A stretch of 64,000 nucleotides of DNA from Clostridia bacterium (GCA_017621885.1 JAGASD010000006.1:55993-119992); one strand, 5' to 3'; positions 43,287-53,057 are shown, counted from the first letter of the stretch. Translations and numbers: made by a program. Notes: generated from the sequence alone by a model not told the origin.

Positions 43287-44285
43287 TTACTTTTTCTTTT
43301 TATTTTTCAGAATATCTATCAACACGGAAAATACAACAATAACACCCGTTAAAACATAAGTAACATAAGTCGAGTTAACGCTTACGTTATATTTTGCAAG
43401 AACGAAATTAAGCCCCGAACGGATTACCACAAGCATTGCAGCACCTATAACCGAACCGCCGACAGATGCCACACCGCCTGCAGCAGAAGTACCGCCGATA
43501 TAAACGCCCGCAATTGCATCAAGCTCCATTCCGTTGCCCGTTGCAGAAGCAACGGTAACAAATGATGATGACCAGAAAACTGCCGCTATGCCTGCTGCTA
43601 CACCTGTTATAACGTATGCCGCTATTTTGTATTTTTCCGTATTTATACCCGAAAGACGAGTTGCCTCCTCATTTGAGCCGATTGAAAGAATATACCTTCC
43701 CGTTTTGTTTTTATACATAAGGTACATACATAAAAGAGTGAAACCAAGCACCCATAAAAGCCCCGAGGGGAAGCCGTTGTTATTTGAAAACAATCGATTA
43801 AACCACGTTCCCGTGGGATAAAACACGTTAGGTGCATTGACAATTATTGCTGAAAGACCCCTGGACACCATCATTGTACCTAAGGTTGCAATAAACGCAG
43901 GCAGCTTCAGCTTTGCAATGAGCAAGCCGTTAATAAGACCGAAAACACCGCCGATTGCTATCATAACGGGAATCGCCGCCCACAAAGGAATCAGTCCGTC
44001 GGTGTAAAGCTTACCTGCTACAACTGATGAAGCAATACACACCGTACCGATTGATAAATCAATACCGCCCGTAGCAATTGCAAAGGTTACGCCAAGTCCC
44101 AGAATTGCGTACGGTGCCAAGGACTGCGCCATACTTATGATGTTATATTCGTTCAAAAAGTTAGGATTAAGAAAATAAAAAATCAACACAAGTGCAGCCA
44201 ACGCACCGACAATAATAAGATTCTGTTTGCTTTTTTCAAGAATATTTTTAAGTCTTGAATTATCATATAAAGCTTTGGTTTTCAA
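43287..44285 (-). CDS. Sugar ABC transporter permease (RbsC type)
   Basis: A 332-residue membrane protein with about eight to ten helices. The conserved GGIDLSIGTV (near 68-77) and a GLINGLLIAKLKLPAFIATLGTM segment (near 115-137) are hallmarks of the RbsC/XylH permeases. It overlaps the ATPase gene by four bases. It is presumably a homodimeric channel. Confidence 0.9.
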   Translation of the reverse strand: MKTKALYDNSRLKNILEKSKQNLIIVGALAALVLIFYFLNPNFLNEYNIISMAQSLAPYAILGLGVTFAIATGGIDLSIGTVCIASSVVAGKLYTDGLIPLWAAIPVMIAIGGVFGLINGLLIAKLKLPAFIATLGTMMVSRGLSAIIVNAPNVFYPTGTWFNRLFSNNNGFPSGLLWVLGFTLLCMYLMYKNKTGRYILSIGSNEEATRLSGINTEKYKIAAYVITGVAAGIAAVFWSSSFVTVASATGNGMELDAIAGVYIGGTSAAGGVASVGGSVIGAAMLVVIRSGLNFVLAKYNVSVNSTYVTYVLTGVIVVFSVLIDILKNKKKK

Positions 44286-45793
44286 GCGACACCCTCCCCT
44301 CCGCGCATCATTGCATATTTCATTATATTTTCCTGAGTTGCTTTTTCAACGGGAAGCTGAGCAGTAATGCGTCCCTCACACATAACAACCACCCTGTCTG
44401 AGCATCGCTGAATTTCTGCAAGCTCTGATGAAATCATTATTATGGATTTGCCTTTTTTTACAAGCTCATCCATTAATTCATACATCTCACTTTTTGCACC
44501 TATATCAATACCTCTTGTGGGCTCATCGAAAATAAAAATATCCGAATTCTCAATTAACCAACGGGCAACAACAACCTTCTGCTGATTACCGCCCGACAGA
44601 TTCCTTAAAATCTGTGACATTGACGGGGTTTTTGTCCTGAGCTTGCTGTTCACCTCACAAGCCTTTTTTTCTGCAAGTCTATCGTTAATAAATCCGGATT
44701 TCACAAATTCGGGAATACTCGCCAACACAGAGTTATCGGTAACGGTCTTATCAAGAAGAAGACCATACCTTTTTCTGTCCTCTGAAATATATGATATACC
44801 ATACGAAACCGCTTTTTCGGGAGTATCAATCGAAACCTCTTTGCCGTTGATTTTAATAACACCGCTTTCTTTTTTGTCTGCACCGAAAATGAGCCTTGCA
44901 ACCTCTGTACGCCCTGCTCCCATAAGGCCCGAAAAACCGAGAATCTCACCTTTTTTCAAAGAAAAGCTGACGTTTTTAACCGAATCACCGGCATTTAAAT
45001 TCTGCACTTCAAGCACCACAGGTGCGTTTTCGGGACAGTTGCTTTTTTCTTTTTTTTCACCGTAAATGACACGTCCGACCATCATTTTCACAATTTCGGC
45101 ATCATCTGTTTCAGATGTGTTTACAGTGCCTATATATTCACCGTCACGCATAACGGTTACTCTGTCTGAGATTCTTTTTATTTCATCCATTCTGTGTGAA
45201 ATATAAATCATCCCGATTCCTTTTGCTTTCAGTTCATTCATAATGCGAAAAAGCTCGTCAACCTCAACTGAGGTCAGTGCCGCAGTTGGTTCGTCGAGAA
45301 TAAGAAGACGCGAGTTAAACGAAATTGCTTTTGCTATTTCAACCATCTGCTGTTTACCGACGGTAAGATTCCCGAGTCGCGCGGAAGGCGGAATTTTTAC
45401 TCCTACATAATCAAGCAGCTTCTGTGCCTCTTTTTCCATCCTTCTGTCATCAATAAATATACCGTATTTTATATACTCTCTGCCGATAAAAATATTTTGA
45501 GCAACGGTCAAATCCTTCATCATATTCAATTCTTGATGAATAATTGCTATACCTGCGTTCTGTGATTCTTTAACGTCTGCAAACTCAACCTGTTCACCGA
45601 AGACTTCAACTTGTCCGCTATCCTTTTCATAAATTCCCGTAAGAATTTTCATAAGTGTTGACTTTCCTGCACCGTTTTCGCCCATCAGGGCATGAACTTC
45701 ACCTGCACGCAATTCAAGAGCCGCACCTTTCAGGGCTTTTACCCCCGAAAAGGACTTGTTTATATCAGTCATTTTAAGAATAACCTTTTTCAT
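44282..45793 (-). CDS. Sugar ABC transporter ATP-binding protein (RbsA type)
   Basis: A 503-residue tandem ABC ATPase. The first domain has GENGAGKST (near 38-46) and LDEPTAALT. The second has GAGRTE in place of a normal Walker A (near 290), signature LSGGNQQK and DEPTRGIDIGAK, as in RbsA, MglA and XylG. It is the first gene of the operon. I see no kinase, isomerase or regulator linked to it, so the imported sugar remains unidentified. The ribosome site AAGGAAG precedes the ATG. Confidence 0.92.
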   Translation of the reverse strand: MKKVILKMTDINKSFSGVKALKGAALELRAGEVHALMGENGAGKSTLMKILTGIYEKDSGQVEVFGEQVEFADVKESQNAGIAIIHQELNMMKDLTVAQNIFIGREYIKYGIFIDDRRMEKEAQKLLDYVGVKIPPSARLGNLTVGKQQMVEIAKAISFNSRLLILDEPTAALTSVEVDELFRIMNELKAKGIGMIYISHRMDEIKRISDRVTVMRDGEYIGTVNTSETDDAEIVKMMVGRVIYGEKKEKSNCPENAPVVLEVQNLNAGDSVKNVSFSLKKGEILGFSGLMGAGRTEVARLIFGADKKESGVIKINGKEVSIDTPEKAVSYGISYISEDRKRYGLLLDKTVTDNSVLASIPEFVKSGFINDRLAEKKACEVNSKLRTKTPSMSQILRNLSGGNQQKVVVARWLIENSDIFIFDEPTRGIDIGAKSEMYELMDELVKKGKSIIMISSELAEIQRCSDRVVVMCEGRITAQLPVEKATQENIMKYAMMRGGEGVA

Positions 45794-45909
45794 TTTGTCA
45801 CTTCCTTAAATTGGTGACCGGTGAACACTGCACGGCTTCATCTGTCGCCAACTTATCATCTTGAAATATTATTATCAAAATTTTTCCGATTAAACATAAT
45901 TTCACAAAA

Positions 45910-45956
45910 AATAAAAAACCGCAACGCAGTTTTTACTGCGTTACGGATTTTTTTCA
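45910..45956 (-). terminator. Terminator of the valS-folC-DUF4364 operon
   Basis: A 16-bp stem with one mismatch (CCG-AACGCAGT with ACTGCGTT-CGG, loop TTTT) is followed on the minus strand by a T-rich run. Confidence 0.85.
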
Positions 45957-45965
45957 AACAACAAT

Positions 45966-46526
45966 TCACTTCGAACCGATAAGGCGGTCAATGATGTCAG
46001 AATAAAGAGCACCGGGATCATCAAGAAAACCGTCTTTAAGCTGTTCCGCCTGGTATTCATCTGCAACATTAAGAGTGAGAGAAAGCATTGTCTGGCCAAG
46101 GCTCTGTATTTCAAAGGTTACGTTGCAACCGTCCTCAACTTTTTCGATTTTAACGTTATTTTCTCTTTCGGAACGGGCTCTTGCAACAATATTAAGAGCC
46201 GCTTTTACAGCGTTGTCACGAACACCCGGAAGAAGAATGTTGGCTAATTCAAGAGCACTTCTGCCGCCCTTGGGGGAAACAACGAGATGCGGTTCGTTCA
46301 CGTACTCCTGCTCAAGAACAGAACCGTTTTCAAGAAGCTCATCAATTGCAGAGTTTGCATCAAAGTAATTCACAAGACCCGTTTTCTGAAGGGCGTCACA
46401 AATCTGGTTGCGCTTCATAGGAGTTTTTACGGAATTGAGAACATAACAAATAAGTATTTTTATTTCTAACATATTACGCAGACCGCCGATTTCAATACCG
46501 CCTGCAAATGCATCAAATTTAACCAT
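45966..46526 (-). CDS. DUF4364 family winged-helix-like protein
   Basis: A 186-residue protein resembling DUF4364. The N-terminal half looks like a winged helix (LEIKILICYVLNSVKTPMKRNQICDAL near 20-46, then FDANSAIDELLENG). The C-terminal half is beta-rich. It may bind DNA, but no target is known. It is the last gene after valS and folC, 41 bases from folC, and ends at a strong terminator. Confidence 0.78.
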   Translation of the reverse strand: MVKFDAFAGGIEIGGLRNMLEIKILICYVLNSVKTPMKRNQICDALQKTGLVNYFDANSAIDELLENGSVLEQEYVNEPHLVVSPKGGRSALELANILLPGVRDNAVKAALNIVARARSERENNVKIEKVEDGCNVTFEIQSLGQTMLSLTLNVADEYQAEQLKDGFLDDPGALYSDIIDRLIGSK

Positions 46527-46567
46527 TTATATCACCTGTATATATTATATCATTTTTTATCACTAAA

Positions 46568-47860
46568 TCAATGATAAAAGGTTAATTTTTCTTTCAATTT
46601 TGTTCTGATTTCACCTGCAAGGTACAAGGAGCCTACTGCGCAAACAACATCATCATCTTTAACATTGCTGAAAATATAATCTACCGCTTCAAGGGGTGAA
46701 TCAATACTAATGGTGTTTTCACAGTATCTTTTACCGATTACAGCAAGCTCCTCGGCCTTCATCGCACGGGGATTGTCGGGGGTAACGCAGACAAAGCAAT
46801 CTGCCGAGCACATAATATTTTTCAACGATGTTTCAACAGCCTTGTCCGCCATCATCCCTGCAAGAACATAGACCTTTCCCGCGGGGGTAAGATAATCTTT
46901 AACGGCATTGTAAAAAACACGGGCACCGTCTTCATTATGTCCGCCATCAAGAATAACAAGCGGTTTTTTTGACATAACTTCCACCCTTGCAGGAAGGAAT
47001 GTTGCAAAAATCCCGTTTTTTATATTTTGGGTTGATATATTAAAATCCCTTTTCAATAACTCACAGCACTCAATAACACAAGTCATATTTTTAACCTGAT
47101 GTAAACCGGGAAGCTTAACCGAAAAACGTTCGTTTTTATAGATAAAATCTGTTCCGAACAAGTCACTTTTAATTATTCCGACTGCATTTTCATCAGGAAT
47201 TACAAGAGAACAGCTTTGTTTATTTACAGTTTCTTCTATGACCTTTAAGGCTTCGTCGGGTTGACCGAAGGAACATACAACACGTCCGTTTTGTTTTATT
47301 GTTCCGCATTTTTCAAAGGCAATTTCTTCAATTGTTTCACCCAGAACACCCGTATGGTCAAGAGAAAGTGAAGTAATGACATTACAGAGAGGTGTATCAA
47401 TAACATTAGTTGCATCAAGTCTGCCGCCAAGACCCACTTCAAGAATTACAATATCACATTTAAGGTCTTTAAAGCACAAAAACGCGGTAGCGGTCAACGC
47501 CTCAAACTCTGTAATAACAATATTATTCTCATTCAGCATTTCAACGGCAGCCTTAACCTTTTCAACATTTTGAGAAAAAACATTTTCATCGGAAAGCTCA
47601 CCGCAAAACTGTATTCTTTCAAGAAAATCGCTCACATAGGGTGAAGTGTAAAGCCCCGTTTTATAACCTGCATCTGTCAAAACATTTGAAAGAGCCGTTG
47701 AAACAGAGCCTTTTCCGTTTGTTCCGGCAACGTGTATAAAACGCATTTTTTTCTGCGGATTTCCTAACAAATGCAATAAGGCATCCATCCCGGAAAGACC
47801 GGGACGGATACCGAATTTTAACAATGAATGAATATAATTTACTGCTTCTGTATAAATCAT
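46568..47860 (-). CDS. folC: Folylpolyglutamate synthase / dihydrofolate synthase
   Basis: A 430-residue Mur-ligase-family enzyme adding glutamate to folates. The ATP loop is HVAGTNGKGSVS (near 43-54), a TSPYVSDFLERI segment follows (near 73-84), then DHTGVLG and a C-terminal DGGHNEDG. It overlaps valS by four bases. Pairing of folC after valS is common in Firmicutes. Confidence 0.95.
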   Translation of the reverse strand: MIYTEAVNYIHSLLKFGIRPGLSGMDALLHLLGNPQKKMRFIHVAGTNGKGSVSTALSNVLTDAGYKTGLYTSPYVSDFLERIQFCGELSDENVFSQNVEKVKAAVEMLNENNIVITEFEALTATAFLCFKDLKCDIVILEVGLGGRLDATNVIDTPLCNVITSLSLDHTGVLGETIEEIAFEKCGTIKQNGRVVCSFGQPDEALKVIEETVNKQSCSLVIPDENAVGIIKSDLFGTDFIYKNERFSVKLPGLHQVKNMTCVIECCELLKRDFNISTQNIKNGIFATFLPARVEVMSKKPLVILDGGHNEDGARVFYNAVKDYLTPAGKVYVLAGMMADKAVETSLKNIMCSADCFVCVTPDNPRAMKAEELAVIGKRYCENTISIDSPLEAVDYIFSNVKDDDVVCAVGSLYLAGEIRTKLKEKLTFYH

Positions 47861-50553
47861 TTGAGTTTTTCAAGACTTTCTTCAAGCATTGTAATTTTAG
47901 CAAGATATTTTGCCTGTTTTTCACGTTCCTGAGCAATAACCTTTTCGGGAGCTTTTGCAACGAAACCGGGGTTGTTCAGTTTATTTTCAACAAACTGAAG
48001 GTCTTTCTTTGCAGCATCAAGCTCCTTCTGAAGTCTTGCGCGTTCTGCTTCAAAGTCAACAAGCTCATTAAGAGGAATGAAAATCTTTGCAGACTCCGTA
48101 ATTACCGAAACACTGCCTTCAATTTCAAACTCTGCGCCAACCTCAACATCTGAAGCGGAAGCAAGTCTGTTCATAAACACACTGCCGTTTGTAAATTCAT
48201 CAATGTATTTTGTTGCAATGTAAAGCTTTGCCTTCTTTGAAGGAGGAACGTTCATTTCTGCACGGCGGTTACGAACAGCCTTGATTGCAGACATAATTCT
48301 TTCCATAGCAGCTTCTTCTGCAGGGAAATTAAGTGCTTCATCGTATTTGCACCACTCGGAAATCATAATTGATTCGCCGTCGTGAGGAAGTGCAAGCCAG
48401 ATTTCTTCTGTGATGAAGGGCATAAAGGGATGAAGAAGCTTGAGTGTATTTGACATTACGTAAACAAGTACTGCTCTTGCGGTCTTCTTGCCCTCTTCAT
48501 CATCACCGTTAAGACGGATTTTTGCAATTTCAATGTACCAATCGCAGAATACGTCCCAGATGAAATCATAAAGATTCTGAACAGCGATACCTAATTCATA
48601 GTTTTCAAGTGAGTTCTGAACAGCCTTTACAAGAGAATTGAATCGGCTGAGAATCCACTTATCCTCTGTTGCAAGGTTTTCGGGAATATGGGGAGCAGGC
48701 TCGTCCTCATCAAGATTCATAAGAATAAATCTGTTTGCATTCCAGAGCTTGTTTGCAAAGTTACGGCTTGCCTCAATCTTTTCGGGAAGGAAGCGCATAT
48801 CGTTACCGGGGCTGTTACCTGTTGCAAGAGAGAATCTTAATGCATCAGCACCGTACTGATCAATAATTTCGAGAGGATCAATACCGTTACCGAGAGATTT
48901 TGACATTTTTCTACCCTGAGCATCACGAACAAGACCGTGAATAAGAACTGAATCAAAGGGTACCTGACCCGTGTATTCAAGTGCAGAGAAAATCATACGT
49001 GATACCCAGAAGCCGATAATATCGTAACCGGTAACAAGTGTATTTGTGGGGTAGTAATGCTCCAAGTCCTTTGTTTTTTCGGGCCAACCGAGTGTTGAGA
49101 AGGGCCAGAGAGCTGAGCTGAACCATGTATCAAGAGTATCTTCATCCTGAGTAAGGTTTGCAGAGCCGCACTTACAGCATTTTTCGGGTGCATTAACGTC
49201 AACGGTAACACCGCCGCAATCCTCGCAATACCATGCAGGGATTCTGTGACCCCACCAGAGCTGACGAGATACACACCAGTCACGGGTATTGTTCATCCAG
49301 TTAAGATAATTCTTTGTAAATCTTTCGGGGATAAACTTTGTTTCACCCTTTTCAACTGCCTCAATAGCGGGCTTTGCAAGGGGCACCATACGAACGAACC
49401 ATTGTTTTGAAACCATGGGTTCAATTGTGTTATGACAACGGTAGCAAGTACCGACCTCATGCTTGAGAGGTTCAATTTCTTTAATATAACCGCCTGCTTC
49501 AAGATCGGCAAGAATTGCTTTTCTTACTTCCATGGTTGTCATACCTGCGTACTTGCCGCAATCAAGAACTTCGGGCTCGTTTTCAGAAGCTCTGCCGCTT
49601 GCAATAAGCTCATCGGCAATTCTCTTATCCTCTGCACCTGTAAGGTGACCGTCATAAGTAAAGGTACGTACAATAGGAAGATTATTTCTCTGACCAACCT
49701 CAAAGTCATTGGGGTCGTGAGCAGGTGTGATTTTAACAACACCCGTTCCCTTTGTCATATCAGCGTGCTCATCGCAGACAATGGGAATTTCTTTATTAAG
49801 AAGAGGTAAAATTACGTGGCAGCCGTGAAGATGCTTGTAGCGTTCATCTTCAGCGTTAATTGCAACAGCAGTATCACCGAGCATTGTTTCGGGACGTGTT
49901 GTAGCAAGCTCAAGCTTTTCACCTGTTTCCTTAACAGTATAAAGCAAGTGCCAGAAATTACCGTCTTTTTCTTCGTATTCAACCTCAGCATCAGAAATTG
50001 ACGTATTACAGCAAGGACACCAGTTAACCATACGGTTTCCTCTGTAAATCAAATCCTTATCATAAAGTCTTTTGAAAACTGTGTTAACAGCTTTATTACA
50101 GCCCTCATCAAGAGTGAAACGTTCTCTGTCCCAGTCGCAGGAAGAACCGAGCTTTTTAAGCTGTTCAACGATTCTGCCGCCGTACTGTCTCTTCCACTCC
50201 CATGCACGTTCAAGGAAACCGTCACGACCTAAATCCTCTTTAGTAATACCCTCTTCACGCATTTTTTCAACAATTTTTGCCTCGGTAGCAATTGAAGCGT
50301 GATCAGTACCGGGAAGCCAGAGAGTATCATAGCCTGACATTCTTTTCCAGCGGATGAGAATATCCTGCAACGTATTATCAAGCGCGTGTCCCATATGGAG
50401 CTGACCCGTAATATTGGGTGGCGGAATAACTATTGTGTAGGTAGGCTTGCCCTCTTCACACTTTGCGTGGAAGTATTTGCCGTCAAGCCAGGTTTTATAT
50501 ATACGGTCCTCAACGTTTTTGGGATCGTACTGCTTTGCGAGCTCTTTCTTCAA
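47857..50553 (-). CDS. valS: Valyl-tRNA synthetase
   Basis: A full-length 898-residue class I synthetase. The HIGH motif is PPNITGQLHMGHALD (near 44-58, HMGH), the KMSKS motif is GRKMSKSLGN (near 530-539), and a C-terminal coiled arm is seen from about 830 (ERARLQKELDAAKKDL). It starts at a TTG (50551-50553) with GGGGGA six bases upstream. The leader is about 50 bases. I found no T-box specifier or antiterminator, so tRNA-sensing control is not evident. Confidence 0.97.
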   Translation of the reverse strand: MKKELAKQYDPKNVEDRIYKTWLDGKYFHAKCEEGKPTYTIVIPPPNITGQLHMGHALDNTLQDILIRWKRMSGYDTLWLPGTDHASIATEAKIVEKMREEGITKEDLGRDGFLERAWEWKRQYGGRIVEQLKKLGSSCDWDRERFTLDEGCNKAVNTVFKRLYDKDLIYRGNRMVNWCPCCNTSISDAEVEYEEKDGNFWHLLYTVKETGEKLELATTRPETMLGDTAVAINAEDERYKHLHGCHVILPLLNKEIPIVCDEHADMTKGTGVVKITPAHDPNDFEVGQRNNLPIVRTFTYDGHLTGAEDKRIADELIASGRASENEPEVLDCGKYAGMTTMEVRKAILADLEAGGYIKEIEPLKHEVGTCYRCHNTIEPMVSKQWFVRMVPLAKPAIEAVEKGETKFIPERFTKNYLNWMNNTRDWCVSRQLWWGHRIPAWYCEDCGGVTVDVNAPEKCCKCGSANLTQDEDTLDTWFSSALWPFSTLGWPEKTKDLEHYYPTNTLVTGYDIIGFWVSRMIFSALEYTGQVPFDSVLIHGLVRDAQGRKMSKSLGNGIDPLEIIDQYGADALRFSLATGNSPGNDMRFLPEKIEASRNFANKLWNANRFILMNLDEDEPAPHIPENLATEDKWILSRFNSLVKAVQNSLENYELGIAVQNLYDFIWDVFCDWYIEIAKIRLNGDDEEGKKTARAVLVYVMSNTLKLLHPFMPFITEEIWLALPHDGESIMISEWCKYDEALNFPAEEAAMERIMSAIKAVRNRRAEMNVPPSKKAKLYIATKYIDEFTNGSVFMNRLASASDVEVGAEFEIEGSVSVITESAKIFIPLNELVDFEAERARLQKELDAAKKDLQFVENKLNNPGFVAKAPEKVIAQEREKQAKYLAKITMLEESLEKLK

Positions 50554-50606
50554 AAGAAGTCCCCCTTAAAATGAATTTAGTATTTAATAGAAAATAATTA
50601 CAGATT

Positions 50607-50635
50607 ATTATCACACAAAATCTCTTGAATGTCAA
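50607..50635 (-). promoter_or_regulatory. Sigma-A promoter of valS
   Basis: On the minus strand a perfect TTGACA is 17 bases from GATAAT, about 55 bases upstream of the TTG start. Confidence 0.75.
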
Positions 50636-50716
50636 TGATACAGCGCTTTATTTTATCAATTTAAAGTATAATATTTAACCATTTAATAAAAGATGCTTGA
50701 TAAAATCCGAAAACAC

Positions 50717-50745
50717 TTGATTTTTAAGAAAAAGTATACTATACT
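50717..50745 (+). promoter_or_regulatory. Sigma-A promoter of the DUF4234 gene
   Basis: TTGATT is 17 bases from TATACT, about 37 bases before the ATG. Confidence 0.65.
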
Positions 50746-50781
50746 TAATTGGTAAATAACTGCAAAAAGGAGTTTTTTGTA

Positions 50782-51246
50782 ATGACATCAAATATTAAAA
50801 AGAGAAATTATGTAACTTACCTTCTTCTCAGCATTATAACTTTTGGTATTTACCATATTGTTTTCTGGAACAAAATTTCTAAAGAAGTTAATCTTCTTTG
50901 CGAAGGCGACGGCAAAAAAACAATGAAATACGTATTCGCTTGGCTTTTAAGTATCCCCACACTCGGTATTTTCGGTGTTATTTGGAAAGCCCGGCTTGCT
51001 GAAAGACTTAAAACAAATGCTTCTCGTTACGATCTCAAATTCAGCGAAGGCAAAGGCATTCTTGCCGTGTTATCTACAGCAGGTCTCCTCTTCCTTGCAG
51101 GTCCCTCAATCGGTCATTATGTATTAATAAAAAACTACAATGCAATGGGCGAGGCTTTCAACGAATATAACGGCCTTGCAGATCCTGATGAAGACAAAAA
51201 GGTTCACTTCTTCACTGATTCTGAAGAAGATGCTGTTGAAGAATAA
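50782..51246 (+). CDS. DUF4234 family membrane protein
   Basis: A 154-residue protein with about four membrane helices. The N-terminal KKRNYVTYLLLSIITFGIYHIVFW is typical of DUF4234. It has an acidic C-terminal tail. The ATG at 50782 follows AAAGGAG. Function is unknown. It is monocistronic, with a weak terminator downstream. Confidence 0.8.
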   Translation: MTSNIKKRNYVTYLLLSIITFGIYHIVFWNKISKEVNLLCEGDGKKTMKYVFAWLLSIPTLGIFGVIWKARLAERLKTNASRYDLKFSEGKGILAVLSTAGLLFLAGPSIGHYVLIKNYNAMGEAFNEYNGLADPDEDKKVHFFTDSEEDAVEE

Positions 51247-51263
51247 TTTATAAACATATTTTC

Positions 51264-51296
51264 AAGGCTCGGAAGTTATTTTCGAGCTTTATTTAT
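51264..51296 (+). terminator. Weak terminator after the DUF4234 gene
   Basis: An 8-bp stem AAGGCTCG/CGAGCTTT (one G-U) with an 11-base loop is followed by ATTTAT. Confidence 0.45.
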
Positions 51297-51313
51297 AAAA
51301 CGAGGTAATTGTT

Positions 51314-51741
51314 ATGGAAAAAGATATAAATATTTTTGATGTTTATGAACATATATGCGATAAATGTGAATACGGAGATACAATTGAAAATTTAAACGAA
51401 TGCGAAAGAGTCTTCTTTGTGACTCAAATATTGGAAACAGAAGTTAATAATGGCGGTTTTTTACAATTCTTTGACAATTCAGGTGGTAATTTTGCAAACG
51501 AAATTGTTAACAGCTTCACAAAATCGGTGCTTTAAAAACTGCAAAAATATGTGAAAAAGCAGTGGCTGTTTTTGATGGCTATGTTCCGACTGACAGAGAT
51601 GAGCGCGGAGATTTACTTGAAAGCTTGGACTGCGACGAAATTTTAGATGAATGCGATGATGAGTTTTATGAATACCAAGACAGTTTAGAGGAGCTCAATA
51701 TAGCGTACATTAAAAATCACAGCGAGTTTTTCGAATTATAA
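51314..51741 (+). pseudogene. DUF4375 (DMP19-like) gene with a single-base frameshift
   Basis: Frame one encodes 73 residues ending ...NEIVNSFTKSVL and then stops. One base more in the A-run at 51520-51523 would continue as KIGALKTAKICEKAV and on to FFEL at 51741. The restored product of about 142 residues has the length and NGGFLQFFDNSGG motif (near residue 45-58) of DUF4375/DMP19 proteins. The downstream part keeps protein-like codon use. It may be a real recent mutation, a sequencing or assembly error in a short homopolymer, or, less likely, recoding. Confidence 0.75.
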
Positions 51742-51777
51742 ACCAATATTGTATAGTAACTACTATGAGGTAACGAA

Positions 51778-52059
51778 ATGAAAATACAGGGTATCAAGCG
51801 CGAATGGTCCCACCCGATTTTTTGTATGAAAAATCATTATTGCCCCTATTGTAATGAGAGGTTAGAAAAAACGAAAACGGAAACGGTTGTTAATTCAAAA
51901 TCGGAAGAAGCAAAAAACTATGATTTTTCAAATGGTGATGGCTTTTTAGTCGGAAATACAAAATTTATCAGAACTGTTTTTCGTTGCAACAAATGTGATA
52001 AGACCTTCACCATAAAAGAAGTTAAAGAAAACGACATCGCCATCAACCGATGGAAGTGA
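51778..52059 (+). CDS. Small zinc-ribbon protein
   Basis: A 93-residue protein with two CxxC pairs, CPYC near residues 22-25 and CNKC near 70-73, forming a probable zinc ribbon. The spacer is charged. No family name is certain. It follows the DUF4375 remnant by 36 bases and precedes a 43-residue frame, so the group may be one transcript. Confidence 0.65.
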   Translation: MKIQGIKREWSHPIFCMKNHYCPYCNERLEKTKTETVVNSKSEEAKNYDFSNGDGFLVGNTKFIRTVFRCNKCDKTFTIKEVKENDIAINRWK

Positions 52060-52071
52060 TAGGAGGGGCAT

Positions 52072-52203
52072 ATGGAAGATATTTTAGAGCTCATTCTTTC
52101 AATACTGTTTATGCCGTTTAAATCCAAATACGACAACTTTAAAATAAGACATAAAGAAAACCCCGAAAACCATTGTAGTTTCGGGGTTTTTGAATGTTTT
52201 TGA
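52072..52203 (+). CDS. Small protein, 43 residues
   Basis: An ATG at 52072 follows an excellent AGGAGGGGC at six bases. The first 20 residues are amphipathic or hydrophobic (MEDILELILSILFMPF), then basic. The 3' third runs through the terminator hairpin at 52157-52191, which is odd for a true gene. I recognise no family with confidence. The ribosome site is the main support. Confidence 0.45.
   Translation: MEDILELILSILFMPFKSKYDNFKIRHKENPENHCSFGVFECF
52157..52191. terminator. Bidirectional terminator next to rpsI
   Basis: A 12-bp stem AAAACCCCGAAA/TTTCGGGGTTTT with a 10-base loop has T runs on both strands. It serves rplM-rpsI on the minus strand and the small genes on the plus strand. Confidence 0.8.
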
Positions 52204-52214
52204 AATAATACTGA

Positions 52215-52613
52215 TTATCTCTTTGAGAACTGAGGTGCACGACGAGCGCCTTTGAGACCGTATTTCTTTCTTTCTTTCATTCTGGGGTCACGAGTAAGGA
52301 GACCTGCTTTTTTAAGAACGGGACGAACATCATCTTCTGACTGAAGAAGAGCTCTTGCAATACCGTGACGGATTGCACCTGCCTGACCTGTAACACCACC
52401 GCCGTTTACGCGGCAAACGATATCGTATTTGTCAAGAGTCTCTGTAAGAGCGAGAGGCTGACGAACGATAAGTTTGAGTGTTTCAAGACCGAAATAATCG
52501 TCAATATCTCTGTCGTTGATTGTAACCTTGCCTGTGCCGGGATATACACGAACACGAGCAACTGATTTTTTTCTTCTACCTGTGCCGTAGAAATATGCTT
52601 TGCTTTCGTACAT
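52215..52613 (-). CDS. rpsI: 30S ribosomal protein S9
   Basis: A 132-residue S9. The N-terminal [13 protein letters not shown] segment, central [20 protein letters not shown] and the basic C-terminus ending in SKR are diagnostic. It contacts the P-site tRNA through its tail. It is 18 bases after rplM in the usual order. Confidence 0.98.
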   Translation of the reverse strand: MYESKAYFYGTGRRKKSVARVRVYPGTGKVTINDRDIDDYFGLETLKLIVRQPLALTETLDKYDIVCRVNGGGVTGQAGAIRHGIARALLQSEDDVRPVLKKAGLLTRDPRMKERKKYGLKGARRAPQFSKR

Positions 52614-52631
52614 AATTAATTGCCTCCTCCC

Positions 52632-53057
52632 TTAAAACTCTCTAACGATGGGCTGCTGAGCGGTCTGCTCGTGCTCTGCACCTGCATAAACGCGAAGACG
52701 TGCAATAGCAGCTCTGCCGATAGTGTTATCGGGAAGCATACCCTTAACGGCTTTTTTAACTGCAAATTCGGGTTTTTCTTTCATAAGAATACCGTATTTA
52801 ACAGATTTCATATTGCCGATGTAGCCTGTGTGATGATGATAATACTTGTCCTCAAGCTTTTTACCTGTGAGAACTACCTTTGCAGCGTTGATGATGATAA
52901 CGCTGTCACCGCAATCTGCGTGGGGAGCGAATGTGGGTTTGTGCTTACCGCGAAGAAGAACAGCAGCCTCAACAGCAACTTCGCCGAGAGTTCTGCCTGC
53001 AGCGTCAAGAACATACCACTGGCGCTCAGTTTTGCCTTTAGGCATATAAGTAGACAT
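52632..53057 (-). CDS. rplM: 50S ribosomal protein L13
   Basis: A 141-residue L13. It starts MSTYMPKGKTERQWYVLDAAG, with YYHHHTGYIG near residue 74-83. The ATG at 53055-53057 follows GGAGG at eight bases; the longer open frame upstream is leader sequence. The operon is rplM-rpsI. It is separated from truA and the ecf genes, which usually adjoin it in Firmicutes. Confidence 0.98.
   Translation of the reverse strand: MSTYMPKGKTERQWYVLDAAGRTLGEVAVEAAVLLRGKHKPTFAPHADCGDSVIIINAAKVVLTGKKLEDKYYHHHTGYIGNMKSVKYGILMKEKPEFAVKKAVKGMLPDNTIGRAAIARLRVYAGAEHEQTAQQPIVREF

Noticed and set aside
43287-45793. Autoinducer-2 (Lsr) import system
   Set aside because: The ABC genes are of the general ribose type and no lsrK, lsrR, lsrF or lsrG gene is linked.
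50554-50748. T-box leader in front of valS
   Set aside because: The leader is about 50 bases, too short for a T-box, and I saw no specifier loop or antiterminator bulge sequence.
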